Below, one piece after another: positions 62,054 to 64,000 of a DNA stretch of 64,000 nt (positions are counted from its first letter, which is position 1; each line of letters starts with the position of its first letter). The stretch covers positions 5,084,001 to 5,148,000 of the forward strand of contig NZ_JACHMP010000001.1 of NCBI RefSeq assembly GCF_014204985.1. The letters run 5' to 3'. This stretch comes from Streptosporangium becharense. Lineage in GTDB: Bacteria > Actinomycetota > Actinomycetes > Streptosporangiales > Streptosporangiaceae. The translations under genes were made by a program, and so were the position numbers. The notes under the pieces were generated by a model. That model saw only the letters and a list, made by a program, of their open reading frames with translations, made no database searches and was not told the DNA's origin.

Positions 62054-62920
62054 ATGCCCGAGCTGCCCGAGGTCGAGGTCGTACGGCGCGGCCTGGAGCG
62101 CTGGGTCTCCGGCCGGGTCGTCGCCCGCGCCGAGGTGCTCCACCCCCGGGCGATCCGGCGGCACGTCCCCGGGGCCGAGGAGTTCACCGCCAGGCTGAAG
62201 GGCCGCGCGATCGGCACGGCCGAGCGCAGGGGCAAATATCTCTGGCTGCCGCTGGACGGCTCCGACGCGATCCTGGCCCACCTCGGGATGAGCGGCCAGC
62301 TGCTGGTGGTGGAGCCCGGGACGGCACCCGAGAAACATCTGCGCGTGCGGATCGCCTTCACCGACGGCGGCCCCGAGCTGCGCTTCGTCGACCAGCGGAC
62401 GTTCGGCCACGTGCTGGTGACGTCCATGGTCCACGCGGCGGGCCGGGCGGTGCCCGAGCCGATCGCGCACATCGCGGCCGACCCGTTCGAGGAGCACTTC
62501 GACGAAGGAGCCTTCGCCCGCCGCCTGCGCGCGAGGCGGACGGAGGTCAAACGGGCGCTGCTGGACCAGTCGCTGGTCAGTGGGGTCGGCAACATCTACG
62601 CCGACGAGGCGCTGTGGCGGGCCGGGCTGCACGGCTCCCGGCCCACCGGGGCGTTGACCGGGCCGCAGATCGCCGGGCTGCTGGGCGGGGCCCGCGAGGT
62701 GATGTCCGCCGCGCTGGCCGAGGGCGGCACGTCCTTCGACAGCCTGTATGTGAACGTCAACGGTGAGAGCGGTTACTTCGACCGCTCCCTGGCGGTGTAC
62801 GGCAGGCGTGACGAGCCGTGCCCGCGCTGCGGCACCCCGATCGTCCGGGAGTCGTTCATGAACCGTTCCTCCTACAGTTGTCCCCGCTGCCAGCCCCGCC
62901 CGAGGAGGACGAGCTCGTGA
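62054..62920 (+). CDS. mutM: Formamidopyrimidine-DNA glycosylase
   Basis: A 288-residue glycosylase/AP lyase that excises 8-oxoguanine. The N-terminus [15 protein letters not shown] gives catalytic Pro2 and Glu3. The H2TH region ([16 protein letters not shown]) and the C-terminal zinc finger (CPRCG ... CPRCQ) are intact. It overlaps acyP by GTGA. Confidence 0.97.
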   Translation: MPELPEVEVVRRGLERWVSGRVVARAEVLHPRAIRRHVPGAEEFTARLKGRAIGTAERRGKYLWLPLDGSDAILAHLGMSGQLLVVEPGTAPEKHLRVRIAFTDGGPELRFVDQRTFGHVLVTSMVHAAGRAVPEPIAHIAADPFEEHFDEGAFARRLRARRTEVKRALLDQSLVSGVGNIYADEALWRAGLHGSRPTGALTGPQIAGLLGGAREVMSAALAEGGTSFDSLYVNVNGESGYFDRSLAVYGRRDEPCPRCGTPIVRESFMNRSSYSCPRCQPRPRRTSS

Positions 62921-63219
62921 CGGACGAGGCAGAGGTGACGGATGCGACGGATGTGCGGCTGACGGCCTGGGTCCGGGGGCGGGTGCAGGGGGTGGGCTTC
63001 CGCTGGTGGACACGAGCGCGGGCGCTGGAGCTCGGTCTGGTGGGCTGGGCCCGCAACACCACCGACGGACGGGTCGAGGTCGTCGCGGAGGGCCCGCGGG
63101 CGTCGTGCACCCGGCTGCTGGCCCTCCTGCGGGGTGGGGACACGCCCGGCAGGGTGGACGGCGTCGTCGAACGCTGGAGCGACGCCAAAGGTAGTGTGCA
63201 TGGTTTTGTGGAGCGCTGA
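62917..63219 (+). CDS. acyP: Acylphosphatase
   Basis: A 100-residue enzyme with the phosphate loop GRVQGVGFR (catalytic Arg29) and Asn47 in [13 protein letters not shown]. It hydrolyses acyl phosphates. The GTG overlaps the mutM stop and has AGGAGGACGAG upstream, so the two are coupled. An N-terminal extension of about 12 acidic residues precedes the core. Confidence 0.93.
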   Translation: MTDEAEVTDATDVRLTAWVRGRVQGVGFRWWTRARALELGLVGWARNTTDGRVEVVAEGPRASCTRLLALLRGGDTPGRVDGVVERWSDAKGSVHGFVER

Positions 63220-63408
63220 CCACTTCCACAAACCACCCAAAATAAGGTATATTTAGACGTCGAGAGTGCCCACTGGTGCATCCACCTGGAGCGTTCAGCT
63301 TGACCGTCTCCTTCACCGGTGCGACTCTTGATAAGAACCACGCGCACCCCTCCCGCGGCAAGAAGTGCGCGAACCAGTCTGGTCACTCAGCGTGGAGGAC
63401 CCTTTACC

Positions 63409-63600
63409 ATGGCGAAGGCTCTACTCGGCCACGTCGGCGGTCCCGACCCTCGGATGGTCTCGGAAATGCGTCGCCTCCAGCAGCGCATCCGTGATCTGGA
63501 GGGGGAGCTCATCCGGCTCCAGGCCCAGAACGACGAGCTCGCGGCGAGTGTCCGCGACGAGGCGTTCGGTCTGCAGGATCGCGAGCCGGCCCTCACCTAG
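63409..63600 (+). CDS. Small coiled-coil protein, 63 aa
   Basis: The product begins MAKALLGHVGGPDPRMVSEM and continues with a heptad-like helix (RRLQQRIRDLEGELIRLQAQNDELAASV). It looks like the small protein commonly encoded before smc in actinomycetes, but its function is unknown. SD GTGGAGGACC. Upstream, an AT-rich patch with TATATT at 63249 and TTCCAC 18 bases before it is a likely promoter. Confidence 0.75.
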   Translation: MAKALLGHVGGPDPRMVSEMRRLQQRIRDLEGELIRLQAQNDELAASVRDEAFGLQDREPALT

Positions 63601-63624
63601 AGGCCGGGGCTGCAACAACTGTCC

Positions 63625-63650
63625 AGGGACGCCTCATCGGGGCGTCCCTT
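63625..63650 (+). terminator. Terminator after the small coiled-coil gene
   Basis: AGGGACGCC (63625-63633) pairs with GGCGTCCCT (63641-63649), with a seven-base loop, then TTGTC. It lies 25 bases past the stop. Confidence 0.75.
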
Positions 63651-64000
63651 GTCATATCGGACGTTGTCGCACATGACGTGCGAGGAAGGCCTGCTGCCGG
63701 GTGAGCATCCGCCCGCGTCGCGTTCCTCGCCCCCCTGCCGTTCCCCTTTTCCGGTCGCGTTCCTGACGCCTCCTGCCGTCCCCCCTTTCCGGTCGCGTTC
63801 CGCGTCCGCGAACCCCGTTCCCACCGTGTTCTCAGCGTGTTCCGCATCCACGGAGGGCATCCCGGCCGTGTACCGGCGGGCACCGGTGAAGGACGGTAGT
63901 CTTCCCCGGTGAACAGAGCCGCCGGTTGACCAGGCGCGCCACGTTCGGCGGCGCCGGGATCGCGGCGCGCGGACACCGGGGGATGGGGGTTTTCCGTTGT
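63651..64000. other. Gene-free window end with a direct repeat
   Basis: No ORF here has protein-like composition. A segment of about 45 bases is imperfectly duplicated around 63735-63805, with TTTCCGGTCGCGTTCC in both copies. The next gene must start beyond the window. Confidence 0.5.

Overview
The window is high-GC actinobacterial chromosome, with frequent GTG/TTG starts, genes on both strands, NdgR, HU and MhuD-like proteins and an F420 biosynthesis gene. Gene content and the Asp23/AmaP cluster fit a filamentous actinomycete of the Streptosporangiales; I would not name a genus from sequence alone. There is no sign of a prophage, insertion sequence, CRISPR array or rRNA operon. It reads as core chromosome.

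Layout. 0-6.6 kb: start of a lipoprotein gene, a VanW-domain membrane protein, a D-2-hydroxyacid dehydrogenase and a GGDEF-EAL c-di-GMP enzyme. 6.7-10.2 kb: ilvBNC behind a leader-peptide attenuator. 10.3-18.6 kb: a secreted CAP protein, an MFS transporter, an FHA protein, a PadR-controlled ABC exporter and an SseB-like protein. 18.7-27.2 kb: serA, an orphan small ORF, a c-di-AMP riboswitch with its NlpC/P60 hydrolase, leuB, ilvE, an O-methyltransferase, and a citramalate synthase gene with its own attenuator. 27.3-31.5 kb: accessory genes (heparinase-like enzyme, GlxA-type regulator, HD protein, heme-oxygenase-like protein) with short tandem repeats between them. 31.5-34.4 kb: a six-gene Asp23/DUF2273/DUF6286/AmaP envelope-stress operon. 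34.6-39.3 kb: FAA hydrolase, gltX, an M3 peptidase, and tRNA-Gln plus two tRNA-Glu. 39.5-46 kb: HxlR regulator, thioesterase, a large unknown protein, ndgR divergent from leuCD, and hup. 46.2-54.6 kb: cofC/fbiD, plsC, gpsA, ddl, thiL, thiD, rpmB. 54.9-63.6 kb: a conserved housekeeping run (DhaL-domain kinase, recG, rsmD, coaD, yceD, rpmF, rnc, mutM, acyP and a small coiled-coil protein).

How the genes work together. Branched-chain amino acid synthesis dominates: ilvBNC, ilvE, leuB, leuCD and cimA, with serA alongside, are scattered over 37 kb. Two layers of control can be read from the DNA. The first is a 15-bp element, TCTC-N7-GAGA, upstream of ilvB, cimA and leuC/ndgR and just after serA, with a degraded copy upstream of serA; I infer it is the NdgR operator. 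The second is two transcription attenuators whose leader peptides are rich in Ile, Leu and Val codons, before ilvB and before cimA. The small ORF after serA has the same element upstream and is the best candidate for an undescribed member of this regulon.
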